64,000 nt of DNA from Kocuria rosea (GCF_023715525.1 NZ_JAMBOG010000008.1:1-64000), one strand, 5' to 3'; shown: positions 35,847 through 45,334, numbered from the stretch's first letter. Made by a program: numbers and translations. The notes: a model not told the origin generated them from the letters alone.

Positions 35847-35895
35847 CAGCACGACGCAGGCCCCCTCCCGACGGGAGGGGGCCTGCGTCGTGCTG
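35847..35895. terminator. Strong terminator between convergent genes
   Basis: A perfect stem of about 22 bp (CAGCACGACGCAGGCCCCCT and its complement) with a short loop lies right after mfd and before the end of the convergent membrane protein gene. Confidence 0.9.
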
Positions 35896-35925
35896 GAGGC
35901 GCCGGCTGGTCCGCCGGCGGTCCTG

Positions 35926-36363
35926 CTAGTGGTCCTTGCGGGCGAAGGGGTCGTCGCGGTGCTCGGCGTGGGTCTTCGCGTCGCGTTCGGCGATGTTGCG
36001 CGCGTACTGACCGAACTCAGCGGCCTTGGGGGCGTCACCGGCGACCTCGGTCGTCGGGGGGACGTCCATCTGCACCGCGCGCCCGCCGACGGTGTGCTTC
36101 GTGGTGCTGTTGCTAAGCAGACCCACGGGGATCAGCAACGCGAGGGTGTACAGGCCCAGGCCGACGATCCACACCAGCGGGCTGTCGGGGTAGCTCGCGA
36201 ACGCCCAGAAGCTGCCGAGCATGATCAGCAGGCACGCGGAAAGGAAGAGGAGGTTGTTGACGGTCCGGCCCTGGCCCGAGTACGAGCGGACGGTGCTGCC
36301 GTCGCGATCGCCGGTGGACGCGTCCGCGGACACGCTGGTGGACGATTGAGCTCTTCTGGCCAT
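35926..36363 (-). CDS. Small membrane protein, unknown
   Basis: 145 residues. After a charged N-terminus, two membrane segments (LLFLSACLLIMLGSFWAFA and PLVWIVGLGLYTLALLIPVGL) are followed by a charged tail (AEFGQYARNIAERDAKTHAE). The start at 36363 follows AGAAGGG; the frame upstream is open but lacks a better site. Not recognised beyond being a typical actinobacterial two-TM protein. It follows deoC in transcription, 110 bp away. Confidence 0.65.
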   Translation of the reverse strand: MARRAQSSTSVSADASTGDRDGSTVRSYSGQGRTVNNLLFLSACLLIMLGSFWAFASYPDSPLVWIVGLGLYTLALLIPVGLLSNSTTKHTVGGRAVQMDVPPTTEVAGDAPKAAEFGQYARNIAERDAKTHAEHRDDPFARKDH

Positions 36364-36473
36364 GGATTCCAACCCTTCTGGCGGTGTGGGGCGGCACGTC
36401 GGATGCGGCCGCGGAAGCAGTCCCACCCAGTCTAGTGGGTCGGGCGGGGTGAGGACGGCAGGTCCGTCCCGGC

Positions 36474-37130
36474 TCAGCCCACGAGTGCGGGGCCGCTGCT
36501 GGCCCCGATGCGGGAGGCCCCGGCCTCGATCATCGCCAGAGCGTCTTCGCGAGTGCGGATCCCGCCGGAGGCCTTCACCCCGATGTCCGGGCCCACGGTC
36601 GCGCGCATCAGCCGCACGTCCTCCACGGTGGCCCCGGCGGTCGAGAAGCCGGTGGAGGTCTTGACGTAGTCCGCGCCGGCGGCCACGGCGGCCTCGCACG
36701 CCAAGACCTTCTGCTCGTCGGTGAGCAGGGCCGTCTCGATGATGACCTTCAGCAGCGCCCCTCCCGCGTGGGCGGCTCCGGCGACCGCGCGCACGTCGCG
36801 CTCCAAGGTCTCGCGTTCACCGGCGCGGGCGGCGGCGATGTCGATGACCATGTCGATCTCCTGAGCTCCTTCGGTGACGGCCGTAGCGGTCTCGAAGGCC
36901 TTCACCTCCGTGGCGGAGGCCCCCAGAGGGAAGCCGACGACGACACAGGTTTTCACGTCGCTGCCTGCGAGGCGCTCGCGGACGAACCCGGCCCACAGCG
37001 GGTTGGTGCACACAGAGGCGAAACCGTACTGGCGGGCCTCCTCGCACAGGGTTGCAATCTGCTCCCGGGAGGCTTCCGGCTTGAGCAGGGTGTGGTCGAT
37101 GTAGGGAGCGAGCTGGGCAGGAGTGGTCAC
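36474..37130 (-). CDS. deoC: Deoxyribose-phosphate aldolase
   Basis: 218 residues; splits 2-deoxyribose-5-phosphate into acetaldehyde and glyceraldehyde-3-phosphate in nucleoside breakdown. YIDHTLLKP at the start, [10 protein letters not shown], the Schiff-base Lys157 in [10 protein letters not shown], and [14 protein letters not shown] are the family signatures. The GTG start at 37130 has GAAAGG ten bases upstream. It stands alone, flanked by the first copy of the duplicated polysaccharide operon. Confidence 0.95.
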   Translation of the reverse strand: MTTPAQLAPYIDHTLLKPEASREQIATLCEEARQYGFASVCTNPLWAGFVRERLAGSDVKTCVVVGFPLGASATEVKAFETATAVTEGAQEIDMVIDIAAARAGERETLERDVRAVAGAAHAGGALLKVIIETALLTDEQKVLACEAAVAAGADYVKTSTGFSTAGATVEDVRLMRATVGPDIGVKASGGIRTREDALAMIEAGASRIGASSGPALVG

Positions 37131-37279
37131 AGGAGGGGTGCCTTTCGACGGGTTGCTGGGATCCCCTCAGCCTACCGGGCAGCACGGCCGGGGCATGATG
37201 GAAGGGCGCCGCGTAATCTCCATGCGGGAGTCACCCGGCGCCCCTCGGCGGGGCCCGCCCACGCGAGGCGGGACTCACG

Positions 37280-39070
37280 TCATATGAGCTCGGTCACTGG
37301 CACGAATTCGTAGCCGAGCTTCTCGATGCCCTCCACCGTCTCCTTCAGGTAGTCGATGTTCAGATATGGGTGGAAGAAGAAGCTCGCCGTCGACTCCCGT
37401 ACGACAAGGTTCGCTTCGGCACGGTTGATCAAAGTCTGCGGTGTACGTATTGCGTGGTTGTTCTGTTCACGCTCTGTGATGTTCTCAAGGTTCTCCGGGT
37501 AGACCGTGGAGCCGTAGATGTCCTTCACCTTGTAGGGGAAGAACTGGCCGTAGACAAAGCCCGGGGTAATTTCTTTGTCGGAAATCATTCCGGCGAAGTA
37601 CTCGACCTGCTCGTACCGTGCTTCATATTTCTGGGCCATGGCGGTGTACGCATTGACCGAGCCAGTGTAGTGGGGCGTTTCAAAGATTTTTGGTTCGCCG
37701 AGGCCTGCATCAATCATGATTTGACGGCCGTGGTCCATCCGGGTCATGTGCTCGCTCACGCTGTCCTCTGCGACGGGGCCGATTTTGCGGACGTAGGAGT
37801 CCACCTCGCACTCCTCCCACTCGTAGGGCGGAAGATCAGTTGCACTGCACCCGTACTGGTAGAACTCATAGTCCTCCCCGCTGCGTCCGCTGTAAGGGTT
37901 GTTGAGGTTGCCGTACTGATGAGTCGTTCCGTGCTGGATCAAGGTGCCGCCGCGCGACTGCATGTACTTCAGGGCCTCGACGACATCGGGGGAGTCGAGC
38001 AGACTCAGGCCGTACCACCCCTCCCCGTCCGGAGCCCGATCGATCTGAGTGGGGACAACGGCGACTTGGAACGGGATGCCCTTGGAGTGAAGGTAATCGG
38101 CGACCCGCCGCAAATCTTCGGGATCTGCCTCCGGCCCGACGTCCTCGAAACGGACGGCCGCCTGGCGGACAGCCGGGGTGTCGGCAGCCAACAAATCGTA
38201 GTAGAGGTCAGCGAAGACCAGGTACATTTCATTCTCGTCCGTGTAATTGAGCGGCAGCTCGGACAGGTAGGTGAGGTTGCCCGAACGGACAATCCACGGT
38301 AACTCAGTGTCGCGAATTGCCGGGTCGTCGGTCTCGCAGGGTACCGGGGAGGCGGGGTCGTCGCCGCAGATGCCGCTGGCGAGCACCTCCACGGCCGCAG
38401 GGTCCACGATCCGGGGTAGATCTACATCCTCTGAACTGAGGGTGTTGCGCTGAACGACGCGCTCCTTGTAGCGCGCATTCTGCACTGGCTCACTGTCCAC
38501 CGTGACGGGATTTTCTGGATTCCAGCCGTACTGCGAGACGAAGTCGGTTCCCTCAGGACCGGCAACCTTCGCGAGGTCGTCGATGTTCTGCTCCGCCCAC
38601 ATAACAGGTTTCGCGCCTTCACGGACGTCCAGGAGAAACGCCGGTGAAGGCGTCACCTTCTCGTCGGTGCCGAGATAGATGACGGCGTCGTAGCGATCCA
38701 TGGCACCAGCGGTGTACTCCGCCATCTCCATGATTTGAACCTCACCGAAGTGCGTCGCGAGGTTCGCCGCAGCGATGGCATACATCTCCGCATCCTCGGC
38801 GTACTCACTGGCCGCGTCGTACAGAACCAGGGTGGTCGCCCGCCCGGGAACGCCGTAGCGAGTGGGGAAGTCCGGCGTTTCCTCTGCGGAGCCGTAGTCC
38901 ACGGTCTCCGTTTGCTCGGTGTACTGCTCCGCGAGCTTGGATCCCTGGTGCTCGACGATCCTATCGTCGGTGAGCCCGAAGACGGCGGTTGTGGCGATCA
39001 CCGGCAGGGATACCAGCGCTGTCGCCCAGCCCGCGCGCCCCCAAGCGGAAATCCTGTACGGGTTGGTCAT
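37280..39070 (-). CDS. DUF2334 polysaccharide-deacetylase-like exported protein (operon copy A)
   Basis: 596 residues, last gene of operon copy A. A short N-terminal membrane anchor (WATALVSLPVIATTAVFGL) leads to an extracytoplasmic protein. The second half is a DUF2334 domain, a relative of NodB-type deacetylases: RFEDVGPEADPEDLRRVADY, GIPFQVAVVPTQID, GGTLIQHGTTHQYGN and FFFHPYLNIDY carry the Asp and His residues expected to bind metal. By family and context it probably modifies the polymer made by the operon's GT2. Copy B is at 43550-45334, about three quarters identical by eye. GAAGGA precedes the ATG. Confidence 0.85.
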   Translation of the reverse strand: MTNPYRISAWGRAGWATALVSLPVIATTAVFGLTDDRIVEHQGSKLAEQYTEQTETVDYGSAEETPDFPTRYGVPGRATTLVLYDAASEYAEDAEMYAIAAANLATHFGEVQIMEMAEYTAGAMDRYDAVIYLGTDEKVTPSPAFLLDVREGAKPVMWAEQNIDDLAKVAGPEGTDFVSQYGWNPENPVTVDSEPVQNARYKERVVQRNTLSSEDVDLPRIVDPAAVEVLASGICGDDPASPVPCETDDPAIRDTELPWIVRSGNLTYLSELPLNYTDENEMYLVFADLYYDLLAADTPAVRQAAVRFEDVGPEADPEDLRRVADYLHSKGIPFQVAVVPTQIDRAPDGEGWYGLSLLDSPDVVEALKYMQSRGGTLIQHGTTHQYGNLNNPYSGRSGEDYEFYQYGCSATDLPPYEWEECEVDSYVRKIGPVAEDSVSEHMTRMDHGRQIMIDAGLGEPKIFETPHYTGSVNAYTAMAQKYEARYEQVEYFAGMISDKEITPGFVYGQFFPYKVKDIYGSTVYPENLENITEREQNNHAIRTPQTLINRAEANLVVRESTASFFFHPYLNIDYLKETVEGIEKLGYEFVPVTELI

Positions 39071-39112
39071 GGTCGTCCTTCAGGTGAGAAATAATTACGG
39101 TTCAGCGAGGAC

Positions 39113-40303
39113 TCAGGCGAGGGCGACAGGCGTTGCCTGCTCATCGAACTCCTCCACGGTGCCGCCCAGGCCGTAATGCCGGGCCAGTGCCTGAAGGGTG
39201 CGCTCCGCAGCCCGTCCATCGCCGTAAGGATTGAGTGCGCAGGCCATCTGCTCGTAGACCTCCGGGTCCTCGATGAGCGTGGAAACGGCTTCGACGATGT
39301 CTTGTTCATCGGTGCCGACGAGCCGCACGGTCCCCGCAGTCACGGCCTCCGGACGCTCAGTGGTGTCTCGCATGACGAGGACGGGCTTGCCCAGGGAGGG
39401 CCCCTCCTCCTGCACCCCTCCACTATCCGTAAGGATGATGCTGGAGCGCTCCATCAGCGCGCAGAATTGGGCGTAGGGCAGCGGTTCGGTGACGATGACA
39501 TTGGAACGGTCATGGACCTGCGGCACGATGGCCTCGCGCACCAGCGGATTGCGATGGGCCGGGAACACGAATTCGTAGTCGGGGTAGGCGTCGGCAAGGC
39601 GTCCTAAAGCGCGCCCGACCTGGCGCAGCGGCTCACCCCACGATTCGCGTCGGTGGGCGGTCACGAGGACGACAGGCCGACCCGTGGCAAGGCGGGTGGC
39701 CAGCTCGGTGTCTTCGATTCGAGGCCGTGACGCCACTGTGAGCAGCAACGCGTCGATGACCGAGTTACCCGTCACTACCACAGTGGCCGGATCGATGTTC
39801 TCGCGGAGGAGATTCTCGCGGCTCTGCGCGGTCGGAGACAAATGCAGCGTGGCCAGGTGGCTGGTGAGCCGGCGGTTGATCTCCTCCGGGAACGGGGAGT
39901 GCCGGTTGCCGGTCCGCAGGCCCGCCTCGGTGTGGACGACGTCGACTCCAGCGTAGAAGGCGGCGAGGGCGGCGGCGAAGGTGGTGGTGGTGTCGCCCTG
40001 CACCAGCACGGCGTCGGGTCGGTCCGTCTCGAAGAGAGTCGAAAGACCATCCAATGTCCGGTTACTGATTTGCGTGAGGGTTTGACCGGGGGAGTGAATG
40101 TCAAGGTCATGGTCTGGCACGATGCCGAAGCTGTGATTGACCTGATCCAGCATCTCTCGGTGCTGGCCAGTTACGACGACCCGGACACGGAATCGGGGAT
40201 CCTGATGCAGCGCAAGGACAAGAGGGGCCATCTTGATCGCTTCCGGGCGCGTGCCGTAGACCGCCATGACGGCAATGGGTCGTTCGGGGTGTTGGGTGGT
40301 CAT
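39113..40303 (-). CDS. wecB: UDP-N-acetylglucosamine 2-epimerase, non-hydrolysing (operon copy A)
   Basis: A 396-residue cytoplasmic enzyme that interconverts UDP-GlcNAc and UDP-ManNAc. VYGTRPEAIKMAPLVLAL, VVVTGQHREMLDQV, VQGDTTTTFAAALAAFYAGV, HTEAGLRTGN, TAHRRESWGEPL and LTDSGGVQEEGPSLGKPVLV are complete family signatures. AGGAG precedes the ATG at 40303. It lies between the concanavalin-like protein and the DUF2334 protein; in this setting it probably supplies UDP-ManNAc, or balances the pool, for the GT2 enzyme. Confidence 0.95.
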   Translation of the reverse strand: MTTQHPERPIAVMAVYGTRPEAIKMAPLVLALHQDPRFRVRVVVTGQHREMLDQVNHSFGIVPDHDLDIHSPGQTLTQISNRTLDGLSTLFETDRPDAVLVQGDTTTTFAAALAAFYAGVDVVHTEAGLRTGNRHSPFPEEINRRLTSHLATLHLSPTAQSRENLLRENIDPATVVVTGNSVIDALLLTVASRPRIEDTELATRLATGRPVVLVTAHRRESWGEPLRQVGRALGRLADAYPDYEFVFPAHRNPLVREAIVPQVHDRSNVIVTEPLPYAQFCALMERSSIILTDSGGVQEEGPSLGKPVLVMRDTTERPEAVTAGTVRLVGTDEQDIVEAVSTLIEDPEVYEQMACALNPYGDGRAAERTLQALARHYGLGGTVEEFDEQATPVALA

Positions 40304-40367
40304 GCTCAGCTCCTGTGGTGTGATGCCGTCGGGCGCGTAAGCCCATCGGCTGGTCGATGGTTCGTCG

Positions 40368-41090
40368 TCACTGACAGTCCGTGCTGCCGAGTATGTTCAG
40401 GTCCGTGAACCGGACGCGGGCGTCCTCGGTGTACAGGCCGATTGCCCCTGCATGGTATGGCCGCTCTTCATCGACGATGGTGGCCAGCTCCCGGCCGTCG
40501 ACACTGACCGTCGTCCGATTGTCGGTGTGCCCAACGTGGAGCCGGTACTCGCCGCCGACTGGGAACCGCTGTGCGGTGCCGGAAGCGAGGAAGCGCTGGT
40601 TGCCGGGGTAGGCCGGGTCCTGTTTGGAGATCTCCCAGCCATTGGGCTTGAGCGCTGCCGCGTAGAAGTGGTTGTTGTCGCGGTAGTTCCACAGCACCCA
40701 ACCGACCTCCCACGGATTGGCGGGGGAACCCTGGCGCAGCTGTTTCTCAGTGCGCACCTTCACCTCGAACTCCGGATCGCAGTGGCTGTCGGTGGTGACG
40801 ACGAGTGCGCCGTGGGTGCTGGTGGACACGGTTGCGGCCCGGGGTTTAAGCACCACCGTGGACCCGTTGCCACTAGCTGCTCCGTAGCCGGTGAAAACCG
40901 TGCGCCAGCGCCCATCCACCTGGCCGTCGGACCACGATTCCATTTCGGGGCCCGCACGGGCGCTGAAGAACAGTGCGACACCTATCGCCGCAATTAAGGC
41001 AAGCACGAGCATCCCCTTGATCCCTGACCCCCGGCCACGTCGGGGACTGGATGAGCTGGGTCTATGGGGTGAGCCGGCGACCGAGGTCAC
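40368..41090 (-). CDS. Membrane-anchored concanavalin-like (DUF1080/LamG-type) protein (operon copy A)
   Basis: 240 residues. One N-terminal anchor (GMLVLALIAAIGVALFFSA) and an extracytoplasmic beta-sandwich of the concanavalin-like class (FEVKVRTEKQLRQG, VGWVLWNYRDNNHFYAAALK, RLHVGHTDNRTTVSVDGREL, AIGLYTEDARVRFTDLNIL). It may bind or cut the nascent polysaccharide; active-site acids typical of GH16 are not evident, so binding is likelier. Its GTG overlaps the GT2 stop as GTGA, so it is translationally coupled. Confidence 0.7.
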   Translation of the reverse strand: MTSVAGSPHRPSSSSPRRGRGSGIKGMLVLALIAAIGVALFFSARAGPEMESWSDGQVDGRWRTVFTGYGAASGNGSTVVLKPRAATVSTSTHGALVVTTDSHCDPEFEVKVRTEKQLRQGSPANPWEVGWVLWNYRDNNHFYAAALKPNGWEISKQDPAYPGNQRFLASGTAQRFPVGGEYRLHVGHTDNRTTVSVDGRELATIVDEERPYHAGAIGLYTEDARVRFTDLNILGSTDCQ

Positions 41091-42433
41091 CGAGCCGCCC
41101 CGGCGGCCCGCTCATCCTCGCTGGTCTCTGCCTGCTGGTCATCGTTGGTGCGGTCGGTCTTCGCCCACGAGTCGTCGCCCAGCAGGGACCGCACCGTTGC
41201 GCGCCAACCGGAGATGTACCACAAGACGCAGTAGGCGACGTATCCGTGCATCAGCACCACGGCACTGCTAATGCGCAGGCCCGTTGCGCGCTCCTGCTTC
41301 CAGTAGATGACCCCGAACAGTAGCGTCGGCCCAAAGGCAATCAGGTAGGCCGATAGCCACCACAGGGAGAATCCTGCAGTACCGGTGAAGATGCCGATCG
41401 TCACCGCAGCGATCCACAGCAGGAATGCCGTGCTGAGGAAGGATGTCACCAGCAGGAGATACGGGCTGGTGAGATGATAGAGCAAATCGACCCGACGGGT
41501 ACCGGAGAGGTGCCGGAGCACCCACGGAACGAGGGTCCACGCCTGCAGATGTCCTTGGAACCATCGAGTGCGCTGACGCACCCAGCGGCGCAGATGCACC
41601 AGGCCCTGCTGATGGACGGACACTTGCGGGCAGAACTCCGTCGTCCACCCTTGGAGCAGCAACCGCACCCCGAGGTCCAGGTCCTCGGACAGGCTGCGTG
41701 ACCACGGTGCGTCTCCCAGGCTCAGCAGGGCGGAGAGCCGGACGAACTGGCCGTTGCCGCCGAGGCACACGCTCCCAAGGTGACGGCGCCCGCGCTGGAA
41801 GACCTCGGTGTAGAGCACGAACTCGATGTCCTGCATGCGCGCGAGCAGGTTCTGGTGACGATTGTTAATTCGCACCCCGATCTGCGCGGCGCCGAGCTGG
41901 CGATCATCGAAGACGGGCAGCACCTCGTCGAGGACGTGAGGTTCAAGCCGACCGTCAGCGTCGACGACGCACACGATGACGTCGTCGGCATCGGTCCACG
42001 GAACTACCGCTCCCGACCGGATGTGACGGACTGCGGCATTCAGAGCCTCGCCCTTGCCTTGGCGGGCATGCGGCAACGTTCGTTGCAGCAGCTTCACCCG
42101 GACGTCGGGGTGGTTTTTGACGATAGCGGCGGTGTCGTCGTCGGAGCCGTCATCGATTACCAGCACGTGCATGCGCGGATAGTCGAGCTCCACCAGCCGG
42201 TCCAGGCTGGCCGCGATGACCCGTTCTTCGTTGAGGCACGGGATCACGAAGATGACGTCTTTGTCTGTGCGCAGGACCGTGTCGTCCCGCCCGGTACCGC
42301 TCGCGTGTGTGCCCCGTGACGGTTCCCGGCGGGACAAGATCAGCATGGCGAGCCCATACAGGACACTGACCGCCACCAGGGAGAGAGCCAGGATGAGGAT
42401 CAGATCGAATCGCTGATTGAAAAGGATAATCAT
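41087..42433 (-). CDS. Processive family 2 glycosyltransferase, HasA/NodC/PgaC-like synthase (operon copy A)
   Basis: A 448-residue membrane synthase. One N-terminal membrane segment; a cytoplasmic GT2 domain with VIPCLNEERVI, VIDDGSDDDTA, VCVVDADGRLEP (DxD), VCLGGNGQFV, LSEDLDLGVRLL and RQRTRWFQGH (Q/RxxRW, the processivity mark); then three to four C-terminal membrane segments that form the export channel. Such enzymes polymerise and export beta-linked amino sugars. The start MIILFNQR is chosen because copy B begins the same way and the longer TTG frame is not conserved. Confidence 0.9.
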   Translation of the reverse strand: MIILFNQRFDLILILALSLVAVSVLYGLAMLILSRREPSRGTHASGTGRDDTVLRTDKDVIFVIPCLNEERVIAASLDRLVELDYPRMHVLVIDDGSDDDTAAIVKNHPDVRVKLLQRTLPHARQGKGEALNAAVRHIRSGAVVPWTDADDVIVCVVDADGRLEPHVLDEVLPVFDDRQLGAAQIGVRINNRHQNLLARMQDIEFVLYTEVFQRGRRHLGSVCLGGNGQFVRLSALLSLGDAPWSRSLSEDLDLGVRLLLQGWTTEFCPQVSVHQQGLVHLRRWVRQRTRWFQGHLQAWTLVPWVLRHLSGTRRVDLLYHLTSPYLLLVTSFLSTAFLLWIAAVTIGIFTGTAGFSLWWLSAYLIAFGPTLLFGVIYWKQERATGLRISSAVVLMHGYVAYCVLWYISGWRATVRSLLGDDSWAKTDRTNDDQQAETSEDERAAGAAR

Positions 42434-42441
42434 GAGGATCC

Positions 42442-42726
42442 TCAGGCCCAAGCATCCTGCATGTCACCGGCCGGTTGCGCGCCACCGGCCTGCCCAGGGC
42501 GCAGGGTCGAGGCAAGCGTGACGCTGCGCCTCTGGCGGATGCGCTGCCCTAGACCCTTGGCCCGGTCAGCGCCGGCGGAGAGCAGCACGGCCCCGAGGAT
42601 GAACAGCATGTAGGACAGGAAGAGAACCATGGCGAACATGAGCAATAGGCGACCCCAGCCCTGCAGAGTGGTCTGCGCAGCCTCTGCTGACGCAGAGACC
42701 CCCATGGACACAGCGAGCAGGTGCAT
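42442..42726 (-). CDS. Small single-span membrane protein, first gene of operon copy A
   Basis: 94 residues from ATG 42726, behind GAGGAG. Short N-terminus, one membrane segment (RLLLMFAMVLFLSYMLFILG) and a basic tail (GQRIRQRRSVTLAS). Copy B has the same layout and the identical core LFLSY. It precedes the synthase by eight bases, so it may be an accessory subunit, as small partners of PgaC-type synthases are. No named family recognised. Confidence 0.7.
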   Translation of the reverse strand: MHLLAVSMGVSASAEAAQTTLQGWGRLLLMFAMVLFLSYMLFILGAVLLSAGADRAKGLGQRIRQRRSVTLASTLRPGQAGGAQPAGDMQDAWA

Positions 42727-42754
42727 TGGCGTAGCTCCTCGAAGCGCAGTCGAC

Positions 42755-42794
42755 CCGTCCCCCCGACGGATCGGTCGCCCGTCCCCCCGGACGG
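42755..42794 (-). promoter_or_regulatory. Paired G-loop hairpins in the leader of operon copy A
   Basis: On the minus strand: CCGTCC-GGGG-GGACGG (42779-42794) followed eight bases later by CCGTC-GGGGG-GACGG (42755-42769). The second ends 29 bases before the ATG. Four G runs of at least three bases could alternatively make a G-quadruplex. The same arrangement precedes copy B at the same distance. Candidate cis-acting RNA control element. Confidence 0.55.
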
Positions 42795-43284
42795 TTTCGA
42801 CATCAGGGAGTATGACAAACGCGAAGGCTCGGCGGTTAACTGCAAATTCATGCAAAAATTGATGAGCAGTGATGCAAATAGATTTTTTGGAACATATACA
42901 TCTAGTTTTCGTGTCTCTGACTAGCGGGTTTGTGAAGTGTCAACTTCTATCGTGGGTCGAATGGGGGACAGGCGTCGCATGTTCTGTCCCCAATTAGGGC
43001 AGTTGCATATCGGTGCATTGATTTTCGAGTGACGAACTGTTTCGTAGCGGTCGTGTCTCCTCATCCCAGGAGTATCCGTTGCCATTACAGGTTTGAAGCC
43101 TCCATCGAAGGATGGAGCGGGGAGGGGCCGGGGTAGGACAGGGGGTCGGTAAGCCGCTTACGCAGCGGCTCCTGCGGTTGTGCTGGGGCAAACGTGGATA
43201 GAGGGTGTGCTCTTGAGGAGGTGTGGACCTGACGGGGTCGAAGGGTTGGTGTGCACATGAGGGCCACACGGTGCTGGGGCGGCT
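42795..43284. other. Promoter and upstream region of operon copy A
   Basis: Non-coding. The part nearest the operon (about 42830-42920) is AT-rich, and a TTGACA lies on the minus strand at 42938-42943, so the promoter is probably here, with a leader of 150-200 bases. The farther part up to 43284 holds nothing recognisable. Confidence 0.4.
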
Positions 43285-43470
43285 CGTCGGCGTTGTGCCA
43301 GCGGCGCAGGCCGTGGCCGGTCGTGATGAGCACGAGGTCGGGGCCGACGCCGAAGGGAATACGCGGGGCTGTGGCCGGCGGGGCGTCCTCGCTGACCGGA
43401 TCGACCTTCAGCGCCGGGGTGTGGATCACGGCGGCCTCGCGGCGGCGAACCCAGCGGGGATCTGCGCATA
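43285..43470 (-). pseudogene. hemD fragment at the duplication breakpoint
   Basis: The minus strand reads VIHTPALKVDPVSEDAP, then GPDLVLITTGHGLRRWHN, nearly matching VIHAPALKVEPVGEDAP and RPDLVLITTGYGLRRWHD in the intact hemD at 49369-50193. Only residues of about 24-82 are present; both sides end in unrelated sequence. It stands upstream of operon copy A exactly where the intact gene stands upstream of copy B, so it is the truncated duplicate left by the tandem duplication. Confidence 0.8.
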
Positions 43471-43496
43471 GTCAGCGTCGGCGACCTCGCGGGGGA

Positions 43497-43542
43497 GGAG
43501 GCGGTGTGCGGACGAGCCATGGGACGTCCGCACACCGCCTCC
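43497..43542. terminator. Terminator of operon copy B
   Basis: A perfect 18-bp stem GGAGGCGGTGTGCGGACG (43497-43514) with complement at 43525-43542 and a ten-base loop, eight bases past the DUF2334 stop of copy B. Copy A lacks an equally strong structure at its end. Confidence 0.85.
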
Positions 43543-43549
43543 GCCACTG

Positions 43550-45334
43550 CTACAGTTCCGTGACCGGCACGAAGGTGTAGCCCATGTCCTTGAGCCCTGT
43601 CACGACCTCGTCGAGGTACTTCAGGTCAAGGAAGGGGTGGAAGTAGAAGCTGGCGGTGGACTCCCGCACCGCGAGGTTGGCCTCGGCGCGTTCCAGCAGC
43701 ACCTCGGGGGAGCGGGCGGGGTGGTTGTTCTGCTCCTTGAGCGTAATGTTCTCCAGGTTCTCCGGGTACACCGTGGTGCCGTAGATGTCCTGGACCGTGT
43801 ACGGGAAGAACTGGCCGAAGTCGTGCTCCGGGGAGATCTCCCGGCCGGAGAGCATGCCGGCGTAGTACTCGGTTTGCTCGTAGCGGGCGTCGTAGAGCTC
43901 CGACATGGCCACGTAGGCGTTGATCGAGGCCGTGTAGTGCGGAGTCTCGAAGATCTTGGGCTCTCCGAGACCTGCGTCGATCATGATCTGGCGCCCCTGG
44001 GCGATGCGCTCCTTGTGGTCCTCGACGCTGTCCTGCGGCAGGGGCCCGATCTTGCGGACGTACGAGTCGTTCTCGCACGTCTCGAACTCGTACGGCGGCA
44101 GGTCCGTGGCGCTGCACCCGTAGTGGTAGAACTCGTAGTCGTCCCCGGAGCGACCGCTGTAGGGGTTGTCGATGTTGCCGTACTGATGCGTGGTGCCGTG
44201 CTGGATGAGGGTTCCGCCGCGCTCCTGCATGTACTTCAGCGCCTCAACCACCTCCGGGGTCTCCTTGAGGCTGAGCCCGTACCAGTCCTCCTTGTCCTTG
44301 GTGCGGTCGATCTGCACGGGCATGACGGCCACCTGGAAGGGCACGCCCTGCGCGTGGAAGTAGTCGGCCACGGCCCGCAGCTGGCTCGGGTTGGCCTCCG
44401 GGCCGACGTCCTCGAGTCGCACGGCCGCCTGCCGCCTGGGCGCGGTGCCCGGGGCCAGCAGGTCGTAGTACAGGTCGGAGAAGACCAGGTACATCTCGTT
44501 CTGGTCCGTGTAGTTCAGCGGTAGCTCGGCGATGTAGGTGAGGTTGCCCGAGCGGATCACCCACGGCAACTCGGTGCCCGGGTGCGCGGGGTCGCCCCCG
44601 ACGCAGTCCGTGGGCTCGGCCGGGTCCCCGCAGATGCCGCTGGCGAGCACCTGCACGGCCGAGGGGTCCACGATCCGGGGTGCGTTGACCTCGTCGGTGC
44701 CCCCCGTATGGCGCTGCATCCTGCGGTCCTTATATGTGACGGACTTCACCTGCTCGCTCTGCACGGTGAGCGGCTGGGTAGGGTCCCACCCGTACTGGGC
44801 GATGAAGTCCGCCGGGTCGGGGGAGTTGCTCCTGGCGAGGTCGTCGATGTTCTGGTCCGCCCACAGCACGGGGACCATTCCCTCGCGCACGTCGTCGAGG
44901 AAGGCCTTCGGCGGAGTGGTCCCCTGCTCGCTGGCGACGTAGATGACCGCGTCGAAGATGTCCATGGTGTCGGCGGTGTAGTCGGCCACGTCCTTGACCT
45001 CGGCTTCCCCGAAGTGCGTGGCGAGGTTCGCGGTGGCGATGGCGTAGAGTTCCGCGTCCTCGGGGTACTCCCCGTCGGCGTCGTAGAGCACCAGCGTGGA
45101 GGTGCCGCCGGGCTTGCCCCACCGGGAGGGGAAGTCAGGCGTTCCGCCGGAGGCCCCGGCAGTGATGGAGTCCACGGGGGAGGCGAACTGCTCCACGTAC
45201 TTGGAGCCCTGCCCCTTGACGATGGAGTCGTCGGTCAGGCCGAAGACGGCGCCGACGGAGAACAGCGGCAGGGTCAGCAGGGCGGCGCCCCAGCCCACGC
45301 GGCCCCGGGTCGAAAGCTTGTACTGGTTGGTCAT
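43550..45334 (-). CDS. DUF2334 polysaccharide-deacetylase-like exported protein (operon copy B)
   Basis: 594 residues, paralogue of 37280-39070 with the same anchor (WGAALLTLPLFSVGAVFGL) and the same DUF2334 motifs (RLEDVGPEANPSQLRAVADY, GGTLIQHGTTHQYGN, YFHPFLDLKYLDEVV). The ATG at 45334 is behind AAGGAAC and aligns with the copy A start; the longer upstream frame is not conserved. Same likely role: metal-dependent trimming or deacetylation of the exported polymer. Confidence 0.85.
   Translation of the reverse strand: MTNQYKLSTRGRVGWGAALLTLPLFSVGAVFGLTDDSIVKGQGSKYVEQFASPVDSITAGASGGTPDFPSRWGKPGGTSTLVLYDADGEYPEDAELYAIATANLATHFGEAEVKDVADYTADTMDIFDAVIYVASEQGTTPPKAFLDDVREGMVPVLWADQNIDDLARSNSPDPADFIAQYGWDPTQPLTVQSEQVKSVTYKDRRMQRHTGGTDEVNAPRIVDPSAVQVLASGICGDPAEPTDCVGGDPAHPGTELPWVIRSGNLTYIAELPLNYTDQNEMYLVFSDLYYDLLAPGTAPRRQAAVRLEDVGPEANPSQLRAVADYFHAQGVPFQVAVMPVQIDRTKDKEDWYGLSLKETPEVVEALKYMQERGGTLIQHGTTHQYGNIDNPYSGRSGDDYEFYHYGCSATDLPPYEFETCENDSYVRKIGPLPQDSVEDHKERIAQGRQIMIDAGLGEPKIFETPHYTASINAYVAMSELYDARYEQTEYYAGMLSGREISPEHDFGQFFPYTVQDIYGTTVYPENLENITLKEQNNHPARSPEVLLERAEANLAVRESTASFYFHPFLDLKYLDEVVTGLKDMGYTFVPVTEL

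Noticed and set aside
32121-36038. 1305-codon open frame on the minus strand opposite mfd
   Set aside because: Shadow of mfd caused by high GC; mfd itself has all family motifs.
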